Shown here: one piece after another, positions 11,403 to 24,129 of the stretch
How the letters are laid out: the number at the start of each line of letters is the position of its first letter
Numbering within the stretch: position 1 is the first letter of the stretch
From: Druceiella hillmani
Lineage: Eukaryota; Arthropoda; Insecta; Lepidoptera; Hepialidae
DNA length: 64,000 nt
Assembly (NCBI GenBank): GCA_039881145.1
Contig: JAYKKI010000074.1
Span: 8,004,001 to 8,068,000 of the forward strand
Reading direction: 5' to 3'
The notes under the pieces: generated by a model
Seen by the model: only the letters and a program-made list of their open reading frames with translations
What the model was told of the DNA's origin: nothing
Database searches by the model: none
Program-made: the position numbers and the translations under genes

Positions 11403-13340
11403 AATTAGTTTTTAAATTATAAATTATTTTAGGACTTCGTGATACCCAGTATACATAAACTAAGCACATTATGTTGATGAAAGTTTTGTTATGAGTATTA
11501 AAAGTGAGTTATGAGGAGCACTTGAAGCTATAAATTTTTAGCAGTTAGAACGTTTGTGGAAGGTAAAATATTTTAAGTGAAGGCCCAAAAACAAGCTTAT
11601 TATTTAGGTAATTTAACTGAAATCATTGTACTTGAAATAAAATGTAGTTATAATGTAAGTAAAAGTTATATCGCAGTCTAAATTTTTATAACTAGAGTGG
11701 AATTTGGACCCGCATCATTTTGATCGGGTTTGGGTGCGACAATGACTAAACATTTTGAGTGGCACTTTCTCGATGAGTTTTGAGTTGCTTATAATTTGAT
11801 CAGAGAAACACATTGTGTCATAAAGACGTATGAAATCATTTTCTGGTAATGGTTTGGGTAGAACCTGACTTATTAATAACATTTGATGATCATATCGGTT
11901 ATACTTTTGGATAATTGTAATAATTTAAAGAAAAACACACATTCATTTATTTGATCATTTTTAATATTATGCGACTTTAAAAACGTGGTTTAATATTGTT
12001 ATGTTGTTTGTTATTGCCGATAAATTATAATAAACAAAATGCAAATGCAATGCAAATGAATTTTCCGTCTATTGTGACAATTTTTCTCAAAACTCTTATT
12101 CCCGAAGAGTTTGATCTGAAAAGTAACTTCTTAAATAAATAATTGTAAAACTATTTGTATAACGTATTTGAAACTTATCGATCACTGTTACCGCATTTTG
12201 ATAACATTTATTTCCATCATATTTCCTAAGTAGGTTACTTCAAAATTGTAAAATATTGGTCGACATTCTGATGGACGGTTCGCTGTTTTGCATGCAAAAC
12301 GTGTCTATTATGCACGTGCAGTAAAAGGGCTCCTTTTATCCATTACGGGTTAGGCATTTAATACGCCACTTTATATTGATCACTCACATAAAAGCCCAGG
12401 ATCAGGTAAAGGTTACCTTGAACTTATTTGTGCGATTGAAGGGTAGCGTTTAATTTTAGATCTTGGAAGGGATGAGCTTAACGGGAAGGACATTCTGTTC
12501 AAATCTATAAGCCGGTTATTTTGGTACCTTTACATGCTTTCGAAGAAGTCACTGGTGAAAAAATGTACTTAAGGTTTATTCTAAGTTAATCAATTGAATC
12601 AAGTTGCCTAAGATATTATAGGACAGAACATTTTCCTTAAACATCAGAAGTAAACATGTAACACTATTTTCAAAAGCTGTTTTTCCTTCCGCAGATTCCT
12701 TTTCGCAGATTATGATAATAAAATAATGGTGATTTTGTACTACATGTGACTGTTTTTTTACTTTAATGTTGACAGTATATACAGTAAAGTAGCGAAAGTA
12801 GTTTTAGGTATATGAGATAGACAATTAAAGCATAACATTTTTAGTTGGAAAAATTATTTAAGGTGTCAGGATGTATCTCTGCCGATTCACTTTTTTAGTT
12901 AAATATAAATTGACTTTTATTTTCGGCACTTCTTTTCAGTTGATTTCAACTTAATCTTTTTAATTTTTAAACTGAAATTATCCAAAAGAAGCTCAAAACG
13001 ATAATGAACCATTAACGAAATAAATTAAACATAATTTAATTCAAGAGTAAATAATTTTATTGCACTAAGACCATATTGGTACCAATTTCAGAATGAATTT
13101 CTTCTTTTGACATGACTTGGAGTATTCGGATGTAGATATGTCTTTCAGTGGTAATGTTACCACTTGGCTTGCTGTCATTGCTCATATGGGAATATTTTTG
13201 GTAATTTTGTGAATAGATTTATTTCTTATTTATCTCACTTCTAATCAGTGTCTTCAAGTTATATTACATGCTGTAGTAAGGATTTAGGTCTTTGCGGAAA
13301 TAATTTATTCTAACTGCCCAAGCTACAGGCTTATCCAAAG

Positions 13341-13432
<92 letters not shown>
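13341..13432. repeat. (AT)n microsatellite
   Basis: AT tract with occasional C interruptions. Confidence 0.95.
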
Positions 13433-13434
<2 letters not shown>

Positions 13435-13675
13435 CAATGTGAACACAGACAATGTGTGCTGTCTGCTGTAAAATATTCTTGAGCGCCGAAGGCAGGCGGA
13501 ATAAACTTCGTCCTCCTGCAAATATATACCCATTTAAAAAGCTTTTAGACTATTACACATTGTTTACGCTATATTTTAAAGTGATAAGCCTAGACAACGG
13601 TGATAACTATAAAATAGGTTACTCATAACTTATAAATTATTATGTATAAAGGTAATTTTACTGTTCTTTAATGCA

Positions 13676-13676
<1 letters not shown>

Positions 13677-13734
<58 letters not shown>
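13677..13734. repeat. (AT)n microsatellite
   Basis: Pure AT tract. The DNA from 13735 to 14930 holds nothing I can name. Confidence 0.95.
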
Positions 13735-13739
<5 letters not shown>

Positions 13740-14937
13740 GCAATTCAAGATCTCTAGATTTCAATGGTATTATGGCCAACCCATAACAAAAAATCGTGCA
13801 ATTTTAGCAGATTTGCGGGCTTAACGAAGAAAAATAGCATTTACACTAGTACTTTATACAAATATTTTAAATTACATCCGATAAGCCTAGATAAAAAATT
13901 GACCTCTTTTATATATTAATAGCGCTTCAGAACTAAATTATACAGCATTTAAATACTGATTCCTTCAAGTATGGCCTCTGTTGATATATGTGTGCAATAG
14001 AAGTGTAACGTTGCGTTTTATTTGTTTATTTGACTCTCTTTCATGTTTAGATGTTCCAATGGATCTCAACGATTTATTTGTATATAACACATCCTAGATC
14101 AAAGATAGGCGACATATATTTATGCTTTCGTTTACGGGAGCAGAGCCGTGAACAAAACGCAAAATCAGATTCCCGCGCAAGAGAAACTGAATAAGCTATT
14201 AACTTAATTTTTAAAAAGTAATAGCTCATGTTCCATTTAATGTTACATTCACAGGTCAATTACTGCACCACTGTTAAAACTAATGTCTGGCAAATTGTGT
14301 TCAAAATAAAACAGTTACAAACTTCGCAACTACGTAACTGGCCTGATTGAAATATTTAAATCTTGTATAAAAAAAGTTTTTACTTACATTTTCATAAAAT
14401 CACTTGGACGAAGCCGCAGGAAAATTTAATTGCACATAATTTTAGGTATAAATTTTCGCCTTGGGTAATAATTATAGCAGTGCAAAAAGAAAACTACTTT
14501 TTTACACACTTATGAAAATATAACCATTTTGGAGAATTTCAGAATGTTTTCAACCGGGAAAATCAAAATCAAATCATGTTGATTCGATATTATAAGAATT
14601 TGAAATTATAGTTAAATCTAAGTACAAGGCGATTTCTTACGCATTTTAAGAATTGGATATTTTAGCTGAGAAAATCGAATAATATTGTAATTTTATTTGT
14701 CAACCGTAAGCATAATAACAACGCGTAATATAAATAATAACAAGCGAGTTTAAACTAGATATGTCAATATAAAATAGGAGTGAGTAGTAAAAGATACTAA
14801 GACATACAAAAACCGTTGAAGTGCGAATCGAACTTCCGAATCACATTCATAATTGGAAATAATTTAAATATATGTACTCCTGATTATTGGCATTTAGTGG
14901 CATGTCTCCCTGATTTTTCATATTTTACTTTCTCCTG

Positions 14938-14990
14938 ATTTCAATTTTTTTCCTCTCTACTTTAGCGGTAGAGAGGAAAAAAATTGAAAT
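14938..14990. repeat. Perfect 23-bp inverted repeat (hairpin)
   Basis: Arms 14938-14960 and 14968-14990 are perfectly complementary around a 7-nt loop (tttagcg). It sits after a string of near-identical ctcctgatt words (about 14875-14940). There is no poly-U tail logic, so it is not a bacterial-type terminator. It may be a MITE-like remnant or a cruciform-forming site. Confidence 0.85.
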
Positions 14991-15879
14991 TTGGTATAGA
15001 AAAGTATATTAGTCTACAAATATCCCAATAATACCACAAATTAACACTTAAAAATATTCATACAGATATTTTTTGAAGCGAGTAAAGGCAATAACATTTT
15101 TTTTTCTTTTAAATTCCGTAAATTAAATGGGGCATCAACTGAATAAGGATTTCTAAACTATAATTTTTTAGAATTTCTTATCAGATATTTCCAGGCATAT
15201 TATTGAAAATATCCACAAGAAATATAGCCTCCATTTATAAAATATACCAAGCAATATATTCATATGACGAAGAAACAAAATTAACATTTGTAATATTATC
15301 TTTATAGTGTGGGTTCTACAAGTTTTTAAAAAGTTTATATTTTTTATTGTCTTTATCAGTTTTAATGTGATTGAAAAAAAACGTTGACTCGTCTTAAATT
15401 GCAACGTTACCTTAGAAATAGCAAAAATATTTTTCTGCATTTTCACTGTCACCAAGAGTTTATTCTCAATATCGTACAGTTCCTAGAATAAATGACGAAT
15501 TGATTTGATAAGTGACAATGTTAAAATTAAATATAAAATTTATGGGTATATTAGATTTGATATTAAAGCTATTAAAAATATATTTGAAATTAATTTTAAG
15601 ATCCCATTTTAAGTCGACTGAAGGAGACTTTACCCAAAAGAGATACCCTCCCGTTTTATACTTCAAAATATTGTGCCATAACCACATTAAATTGTCCCTT
15701 TATTTAATTTTACTACTAATTGCCTCATTTGTAAATACAGAGGTTCGGTGTACAGTGATTTCGTCAAACCGCTCTTCTAAACTAGCGTTATACCATCCAA
15801 CTCTGCAGCTTGATAATCGCATTATGCATTCAGTTGATTCCGCTGAAACTACGCATTAACTACTGACGATGTAATGAAA

Positions 15880-16000
15880 CGTGACGGCGCCACGGCCGGG
15901 TCGACTGAATGCGGCGCCCGCTCCAGCTCTACACCGCCCTGTTCAGTCTACGCCGGGCCGCCCCCGTAGCAGCACGTCTCTACGAAGACCGATACGAGAT
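15880..16000. other. CpG-rich island
   Basis: About 120 bp of strongly GC- and CpG-rich DNA in an otherwise AT-rich region. It follows a 115-codon plus-strand frame (15512-15859) that resembles nothing I know and is probably fortuitous. It may be a promoter, a conserved element or an exon edge. Nothing decides between these. Confidence 0.3.
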
Positions 16001-16303
16001 TGTTCATAAAACTGTCAAACTGTAGAGATGAAATAAATCTGTCAAAATACATTGTAAAACTAAGTGAACGTTTATGATTGTCGAGTTTAATATTATTTCT
16101 CGAATATTATGCAATTTTGACACAGAACGTTCTATGTTTAAATGGAGGCTGTGCGAGATGAGTTCGTTAAAAATATTGACGATCTTCTGACTTATGTCCG
16201 CTTGTGTTGAAGCTGAGCGCGTATTAATTTGTTGAGTAATATTAATCTGCTGAAGTAGAATACTGAGAAAGAATTTTGTGTCACTAACTATAATAAAAAA
16301 CAA

Positions 16304-18000
16304 TATTTGCTTTCCATTAATTTAATTTCGATATAAGTAATAGTTTTATAGATACAAAAAGTAATATGTAGTTATAGATCTAATATGAAAAATCAATATT
16401 TTACCATTAGTGATAGTTTGTAAATATATTCATAAAGGTGAAAATATATATCATACTTCTTAAATACGAATAAAGATTTCGGTAGGAAACGGAAAGCAAT
16501 CTATTTACTTACTGTTAGTTTCAAACAGTAAAGGTATATAAGATACCAAAAATCGACAACGTATTGGAATCTACTAAAACTTTGGACATGCTACTTTACG
16601 ATGTAAGTATAAATTTTGAATTAATTAATTATTTGTAACAGATATCTTTATAAGTTTTTGAATAAATTATTTTTTGAGTTATGAAGTATTAATACAATTT
16701 TTTTCTTGTAACTCTTTATATTTTTATAAGGCAGAGAGATAGAGGTACCACTTTTGTAGATCATTTCCAAAGTTTCTTCCGTAGGATATATTACGAAGAG
16801 TATCTAGTTTCTGGTATACATAGTTTATATTGATTATATATATAATTTTTTTACCGTTTTTCTTTATTAACATACAATTTTTTTTTAGAGAACATTTTAT
16901 GCAAGGGAATATCTTGGACTGATTTTATTATTGAAATAATTTAGTGTTACAATATTATATTTAATGTATAGCAGCAAATAATTCATTATTCCTCAACCCG
17001 CATGATATCCATGAACAAGCTAACCTATTTGTTACCTACTTATGCTTTGTTAACGTTCCTGTCCTGTGTGCTAACAAACAATTTGGAAATAAAAACCATA
17101 ATGTTCAGTTTTCATTGAAATTAAATTATCTTTGAAACGTCGGTTTGGCATTTGTATTCGCTACTATTTTTAATAGAAAGTATTTTCATTAAACTTTTGC
17201 ACATATTAATATTATTTTTCATTATATAAATATATTGCTTTATATATATTTCAGACATACAAAAACTAAATAGATTACCTAAATTTCTGCTTTATTAATA
17301 TAAGTAAATTTTTCTTTGTACTGTTTATGGAATCTTTTATACTGTGAAAAATATATCAGATTATATATTTATATGGCTGAAAATAAAATTAATATTTGTA
17401 AATTGTTTAATAGAAGTTATATTGTCTTTGAACGTTCCCACTTTCAAGTTCACACTAACACACTTAATTACATACTAAATTTTCGTAGTGCGTAAGAGGT
17501 TTTATTTTTTCAATTAACTTGCTGAATGATTTGGCATAAGAATGCAGGTTGACTGTGAATTTTATAAAGAAAAAATAAATGATCAAAAAGGAGATAATAA
17601 TATCGTTAAATTAATAATTGGGATTTTAATTTTTTTTTCTATTTACTATATTTATTATATTATTTCCCGATATTGATATAAATAATTTGTTTTGACTGCC
17701 GCAACGTGGGAATGTAACATATGGATACGTAGTTGTTCATGTGAAAAGAATTGCTGACTTAAATAACACACGTAACTGGAAATTTGGCCTAATATCAATT
17801 GAACAGAAAGAATATCCCTGCATAACAAACTAAAGAAAATGAACAATCAACATAAATCTATATGTGCACCATCAAAGTAACAAAGAAATTTTAATAAAAT
17901 AAAATAAATATGTAAGCATTCTGAAATATGTAAATGAGAAGAATTAAAGTAGCAGGCTGACAACCCAATTAAATTAAAGGACCAACGTGAAACACCACGC
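16304..18000. other. AT-rich spacer
   Basis: No gene, RNA or repeat family is recognised. The short frames present have the composition of random AT-rich DNA. Confidence 0.3.
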
Positions 18001-18029
18001 CTAAATATTGTGGAATAGAGTGAAACCAT

Positions 18030-18215
18030 TCATTGTAATCATCGAGCGGCCGCTCGACAATCGACCATACCCGCACTCCTTCGCGTGGTTAGGCCGTCGC
18101 GACATGGTACGAGTATACTTGTAACATTCCCGAGCCAAGCGCATTCGTTTCCCATATCCGGGAGGAAATAGGTGGCATCGAATCTCATGAAAATGCGCTT
18201 CTCTACTTTTCTTCA
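18030..18215. other. CpG-rich island with short unrecognised frame
   Basis: A block of moderate GC with many CpGs, including a gcggccgc site near 18047. A minus-strand frame of 73 codons (18222-18001) covers it. I do not recognise its product and it has no clear domain. From 18230 to 20630 nothing else is recognised. Confidence 0.25.
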
Positions 18216-20634
18216 CTTTCAAAAACCTTTTAATTTTTTTAAACTACTGATGCAAATTTAAAAGTGTAAAGGGCCATGTTTACTTGCCGAAAATGCTTAA
18301 CGTGGTTATGAAATATTTTATTTTATAAAGATTAATGAATCGACTTAAATTTCATATCATTTTTTTCCATTTTTGAAGTGGTCTGTTTATATTTAACACA
18401 GTTACTTTGACTTATTCTTAAACAATGAATGTTTTTGTGGGCCAAATATGCTCTTGTGTGTTAGTGTAATTGTAACAGTTTTAACAGCTTTTGTCATGAA
18501 ATCGCCCAGAAATGAGCTTTTTCTCCGACTTCGTTGACATCATTAACTATATCTAAATAATTAAACAACACATATACCTGCCATATAATAGACATCATAT
18601 TGTGGAAGTTGCATGTCAGTTGGATTAGTAGTTATTGCGTGCGTAAAAAAACAAATAAAACTTTCCTCTTCAGGGGAATGATTGTCTTCTATTTTCTACA
18701 TAAATTTAAAGCTAGGTACTTCATTTCTTTTGTGTCTTATTATCCTCGTGAGCTATGATGAGAGCTTCGATGAGCTTTTTAATACGCTTATATGAATGAA
18801 ATTCAAATAATTCGCAATAGTTGGAAATATGAAAGGGGACGGATAATAAGATTCTGTTCTCTATATCATAAGAAGTGGAAAATTTTCGGACTGACTAGAA
18901 ACTTAGAGGTTTCACTACTAGGCGATGCTTCTCTAATTTGAAAATGGGTCATTAAAGTAGAACTTTAATATTGGTCATTGACATAGAACTGAAAACGCGT
19001 CATTAGGTTTGTAAACAAAACTTATCATCATATATTTTTACGTGACTAGCTTTTCATTTTAAAAGTTTTCTGTGTAGGTTATTAAATTATTTTGCGCTAC
19101 GCCATTGAGTCGTGACAGATTCGGCCTTCAAGACCCCTAGTTGTTGCTGTTATTAATTAGTTGTCTGTATATGCAAGTTAACTTGAAGTAAAACTATTGA
19201 CGAAGGTTAAATCGCACATATTAATAAAATGTACGATTATTATCCTTACTTTTTGAAAATTATCAGTGGAAATATTATATTTAACTAATATAAACGGAAA
19301 TTGCTTTTCCCTATGTATTTTATGTATTCATTAATTTTATTATATTAAAGTAAATATAAGAGAGTATTTTTAAAAACCGTTGAAATTTTTTTCAGTATTC
19401 AAAATTTTTTTATTGAACAAAATGAAGAAAGAACAATATCTTAAAAATAATTACATTTTAGAAATAGGTACATTCCTAAGCATTGTAGATGTTGTCTACA
19501 GATATGTTGTAATTTAAATTAATTAATTTTTTTAAATGAGTAAATAAACATGCACTGATATTAGCATACATTTTTTCTGATATTAGTATAAATTATTTCC
19601 CACAGTTGTAATTAGACAATTTGATAGGAAACCTGAGTTAATTGATTAATGATCAGTTGATAGTTTGATATGTGAATACTCTAAGTTATAAATTCTTCAC
19701 CAGTATCCTAAAACGTTTTTAAATATTGATTCCCTATAAAACCAAAGTCAGTCTTTATCAAATCTTTTTATTACCGTAATTTGAATATCTCGTTGAGTAT
19801 CTATGTTATCAAACAATTGGTTAAGGCATCGGCGCACTTATAATATGTTATACAATTTTGAACTTAGATTTTCTTATTCGCAGATAGGATTCATGTTTAG
19901 AAATATCTGCAGCTCCTCATTCTTGAAAAGAGTTTATATTTTATTAATATTCTTTTCGTATTTACGCCGCCAAGTTACGGAGATAATTAGATCTTAGAAT
20001 CAGCAATTAAATATACATATATCCTTTCAAAAATCATTTTAAAATTCATATTCCTTCTACCTTAACTAGTTCTTTTCTTTCTCGTATTTCATTTATTTCG
20101 TCCTTTAACTTGTTTCTTCTGTCATGTTATTTATCCCCTTAAAGAAAACCGGCGAAAATAATCCTGGCTTTATAGAAAAAACAAGAGTCTTTTTAAGAAG
20201 AGTGTTAATTTAAAATAAAAAAATAACAATAAAAATCAATGAAATAAGTAATTACTTTTTCGAAACGATGACATAAATTTATTAATATCAATGGTTTATT
20301 TTAATGTATAGCCATTTTCTAAATTAGTTTAGTTTAAGTGTCAACTAACGAATGCCAACATATTCGTTTTGTGTAGACAAAATAAACGCCTTTTTTGGCC
20401 CTTTTCAAGTTTTACTTGGCCTTTGTCGTCCACCCTGTTGGGCATGTGAGTTTTATGGATCAGTATGTTATGTATGTGTAAAGAGATTAGATTAGATTGA
20501 GAGCCACAAATGATTACAGAAACAAAGTTACAAATGATTACAGAAAACTTGGGACAAGTGCAGTATAGTACCAATGATATTTTGACAATTTTTTTGAAAT
20601 AATAAGAAAGAATAGAAATTAAAATGATGTATTG

Positions 20635-20637
<3 letters not shown>

Positions 20638-20702
<65 letters not shown>
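20638..20702. repeat. (AT)n microsatellite
   Basis: Pure AT tract inside an otherwise featureless region. No gene recognised between 20703 and 23270. Confidence 0.95.
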
Positions 20703-20706
<4 letters not shown>

Positions 20707-23270
20707 TATTAGGAATGCATTAAAAAAAGAACAAATTACGAATTTAAAAATGTGAAAATAAAAATTAAACAATGCCAACGTAAAAAAAATTTTCGCTGTC
20801 TTAAAGTCTTCAATTTATGGTAATTTTTTTGAAAATCAATAACTGTCAACTTTTTAATTTCTTGTAAACTTTCTAATAACATTTATTTTTTATAATTATT
20901 GTGATTTTTTATAATATGAATTCATTATTTATATTTTACATGAAAAAGTATATATTAAAAATAATTTATTTAAGAACAGAAACCACTTCTGGAAGTGATT
21001 AATGTATTATAAAAATTTATTTGAAAAATAGTTTCTATAAAAAATACAAACACAACAAAAACAAAAAAGACACTGAATTTGCAAATACATACAGGAATTG
21101 ATATAAAAAAAACAACACGCCCCCCCAACACTAACCAATTTCGTGGCAAAACAACGAATGTTCGTTGCATCTCCAAAATTCTCAAAAATTAATGAGATTA
21201 CTTTCAATCGATAATGAAAATAATAACGTGTGAACTTATATTTCAGAAATGTCTGTATTAGTAACTGCAGAGTGCACTAAATAATGCACTATGTAGCAGG
21301 CATTGTTGAAAAGGCAAACTGCTCATTGCGTTTGACTGTGCAGTTTATTGTTGCTTAATACCTTTACTCCGGATGTCCTGGAGATCTCGTCTTCGATCAA
21401 TATAAATTTCTGTTTTACCTCATAATTTTCTATTATACCTTTAATATTTATAATATTTTTATGAAACTATAAGTACATATGTATGTTTGAAATAGTTCTT
21501 TGAAAGTGTGTGTTATGAATCTTTTTATTATATATACGATACGTATCTATAATATACAATCATAATACATATGGGTCATAGAAACTCAATAAAGTTTCTT
21601 GGCGAGCGCATGTTCGCTTTAGAATGCCAAGTACCTCTTGGATCGAAAATATTATAATTTAACATTATTGTACAAATTTTTACCATTAGCCTTAAAAATC
21701 GGAAATTTCTTTTATGACAACTTTTAATTCACCTAAATCCAGATTCCAGCATATCTTACACAAAATTTGCGTGAAATAAAGACTTTTTCAATAAATATTA
21801 ATTTATATAGAAAATAATTACATGAAATTAAAAAAAATCCATTCATGCAGCAATTACTCTTATATATTTTAAATCACTTTTCTTGTCTATTTTGCGAAGC
21901 GACGGTTACTTTTCCAAAAGTTGTATTAATCAAAATGATAACAGTCGTATTTTTGCTTCAAATAAATACATACTTTGTGCGGTAAATTCGGCTGTTAATT
22001 AAAATTTTAATAAAGTTGAGATAAACTTCATTCGTATATTTATAAACTTGATCCCTAACCATTGCTGATCCATTTATATGGTAAATGTTTATACCTATCA
22101 AAAAATATTATATGCGACATTTAGAGTAACACTGAACGGGTATAAAATTCGGATTTCAGTATCTTTTGAAACCTTTTTTTCATGGAGCCACAGATAACGG
22201 TTTTATTGTATTTTTAGTTAAAATTTCAGTATTTAGTTGTCACCTAAATACGACACCGAGTTGACACCTAAATACGGAATGAACAACATTCCGTATCCAG
22301 AACTCGTTTAAAAACGTCAATAGAATATAATGATCAATAGACCTCGTTGAGAGAGGCAAAAAGCTTATTCCGCCCATTGTAGCTTCCTCTTATAAATATG
22401 GAATAGGTTTTTGAATATTACATTGGTTGGTAAATACTTTTAAAGTATATTTCGTCGCCTCGCTTTTTACTTAACCTCGTGACCTGAATTTCAAACTAAT
22501 TGTGTTGGCTAAATTCAATTTTTTATTCTGGTTATTTAACGGCCAGAACGTACGGTACGCAAGGTCTTCGACACTAATTTTATAACCCTTCTACTGTTCT
22601 CAGGTACAAATATATATAGTGCTATCTATAAATTTCTTTTAATATATTATATGTTGTAAAACCGTGGAAAAGTATGTTCTGATATTCCGAAAATATTATT
22701 AAAGGAATGTTGATCACATATTACATGAATATTTTTTTACCACATTACTTGCTTTTAAATCGTGGAATAAAGTTACGTCCACATGTACTGAAGGTATTGC
22801 TAATGTCTTATTTCTGGGTAGAATCTCAGTGTGATTATGGACGTTGCCCTTACATAGAAGGGTTGCATTTAGAAATATGTTACCAGAGGTTAGTAGAGGT
22901 AGTTGGAGGGCAACGGTTTTTTATCTTCTCAACGGCCCTTCCCCTCGCGAAGATGTATATATATTTTGATACTACATGCTAAGTATTAAAGCTAAACCAC
23001 AACGAATCCGACAGCAAGTAAGGGTAATAATTTATAAGAATAAAGTAAGAATAATAGGTTGGTTGGAATATTATCCTTCCTATCTCTTATTGCTTAAAAT
23101 TGTTTTTATAAAATAAAATAATCACTATTCAGATTGTTATCGCCATTTTGTTTTTGAATTACAGTTTTAAATTATTTTTAAGAGAGAAGTTACTTCGTTA
23201 AAATTACGTGCATAAATAGAATTTTAATGTGATCCTGACTGAGTCGGTAGGTTTCTATATATTTTGCACT

Positions 23271-23379
23271 TTACCCAATTTGCGTTAAAGTAAAAAACAC
23301 ATATTTTCTTTATTACTTTAGCGTAAAATGGGTAAACACATATTTGTTCATTGCTTTGCAATGTATCAAAGCAATGAAC
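23271..23379. repeat. Two nested/adjacent hairpins upstream of the hAT relic
   Basis: An imperfect 23-bp inverted repeat (23271-23293 with 23313-23335) is followed by a perfect 12-bp hairpin (23346-23357 with 23368-23379). The pair lies immediately upstream of the transposase relic and may be part of the element. Confidence 0.6.
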
Positions 23380-23399
23380 CCATCAAACATTTGGCATCA

Positions 23400-24125
23400 T
23401 TGGTGCATTCATAGGGAAAGTTTAGCTGCTAAAAATATGCTAGCTAAATTAAAAACTGTTTTGGACGAAATTATAACGGTGATGCATTTTGTAAAAGCTA
23501 AGCCTTAATATAGCTCACTTAACTGACATATTTAACGCCTTTAATATGCTAAATTTGAGCTTACAAGGAATAGTTGATAGTAATATCTTTATTGTCGAAG
23601 AAAAAATCGAAGCTGTTTGAAAACATTTGATTTATGGATAAATCGGTCCTTACAAGATAATTTTGATCATTTTCCTACTCTGTTGTTATTTTTGCTATCA
23701 ACTTGCGGGGCTATGTTCAAGGAAAAATTAATTATTGAGCACCTTCGAGCCTTGAAGTCTTTATTTTGAGAATATTTTCCAAATACAGCGATAATTCGAT
23801 TATGGATCCATTTCATGCAAAAGTCACAGTCATCACCGGTCTGACAACTACCCAAAGAATTCAATTAATTGAAATAAATTATGATTCGACTTTAAAAAGA
23901 ACATTCAAAGAACGTACTTTAACAAAACTTTCGCTAAATTTAAAAACCGAATACAAGAAGTTGTCGGAGTTGGTGCTAAAGCAGTTGTTGTTTTTCCGCA
24001 CAACATATTTGTGCGGAAAGGATTTTTCTACTCTTGTATATGTAAAAAATAAATAAACAGATTGTAAGCAGAGGCAGATCGATCCAAATATTACGAGTTA
24101 GGTCGCGAAAAGCAACATCATAAAA
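23400..24125 (+). pseudogene. hAT-like (ZBED5/SCAND3/ZMYM6-type) transposase C-terminal relic
   Basis: The plus strand reads in pieces as the C-terminal half of domesticated-like hAT transposases. HRESLAAKNMLAKLKTVL comes first, then LNLSLQGIVDSNIFIVEEK, a LWINR-type segment, and the 96-codon frame 23766-24056 with NSIMDPFHAKV, TLKRTFKERTLTKLSLNL, TEYKKLSELVLKQLL and FRTTYLCGKDFSTLVYVKN. The last part corresponds to the conserved hAT dimerisation/C-terminal motif (usual: FPTTYLCEKGFSTL...KNKYRNRL). Frameshifts and stops separate the pieces, and the end (EADL...-like) runs to about 24125. A palindromic cagaggcccgcctctg at about 24340 might be its terminal repeat; no matching end was found upstream. 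The name rests on recollection of the family pattern. Confidence 0.75.
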
Positions 24126-24129
24126 AAAA

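Noticed and set aside
14938..14990. Rho-independent terminator
   Set aside because: The hairpin is strong but this is eukaryotic DNA with no operon; terminator logic does not apply.
15512..15859. 115-codon plus-strand frame before a CpG island
   Set aside because: Composition (Leu/Ile/Lys) is what random AT-rich DNA gives; no splice signals or domain could be shown.
20341..20778. 145-codon minus-strand frame
   Set aside because: It includes the AT microsatellite as a Tyr-Ile run, and the flanks are hydrophobic AT-driven text with no motif.
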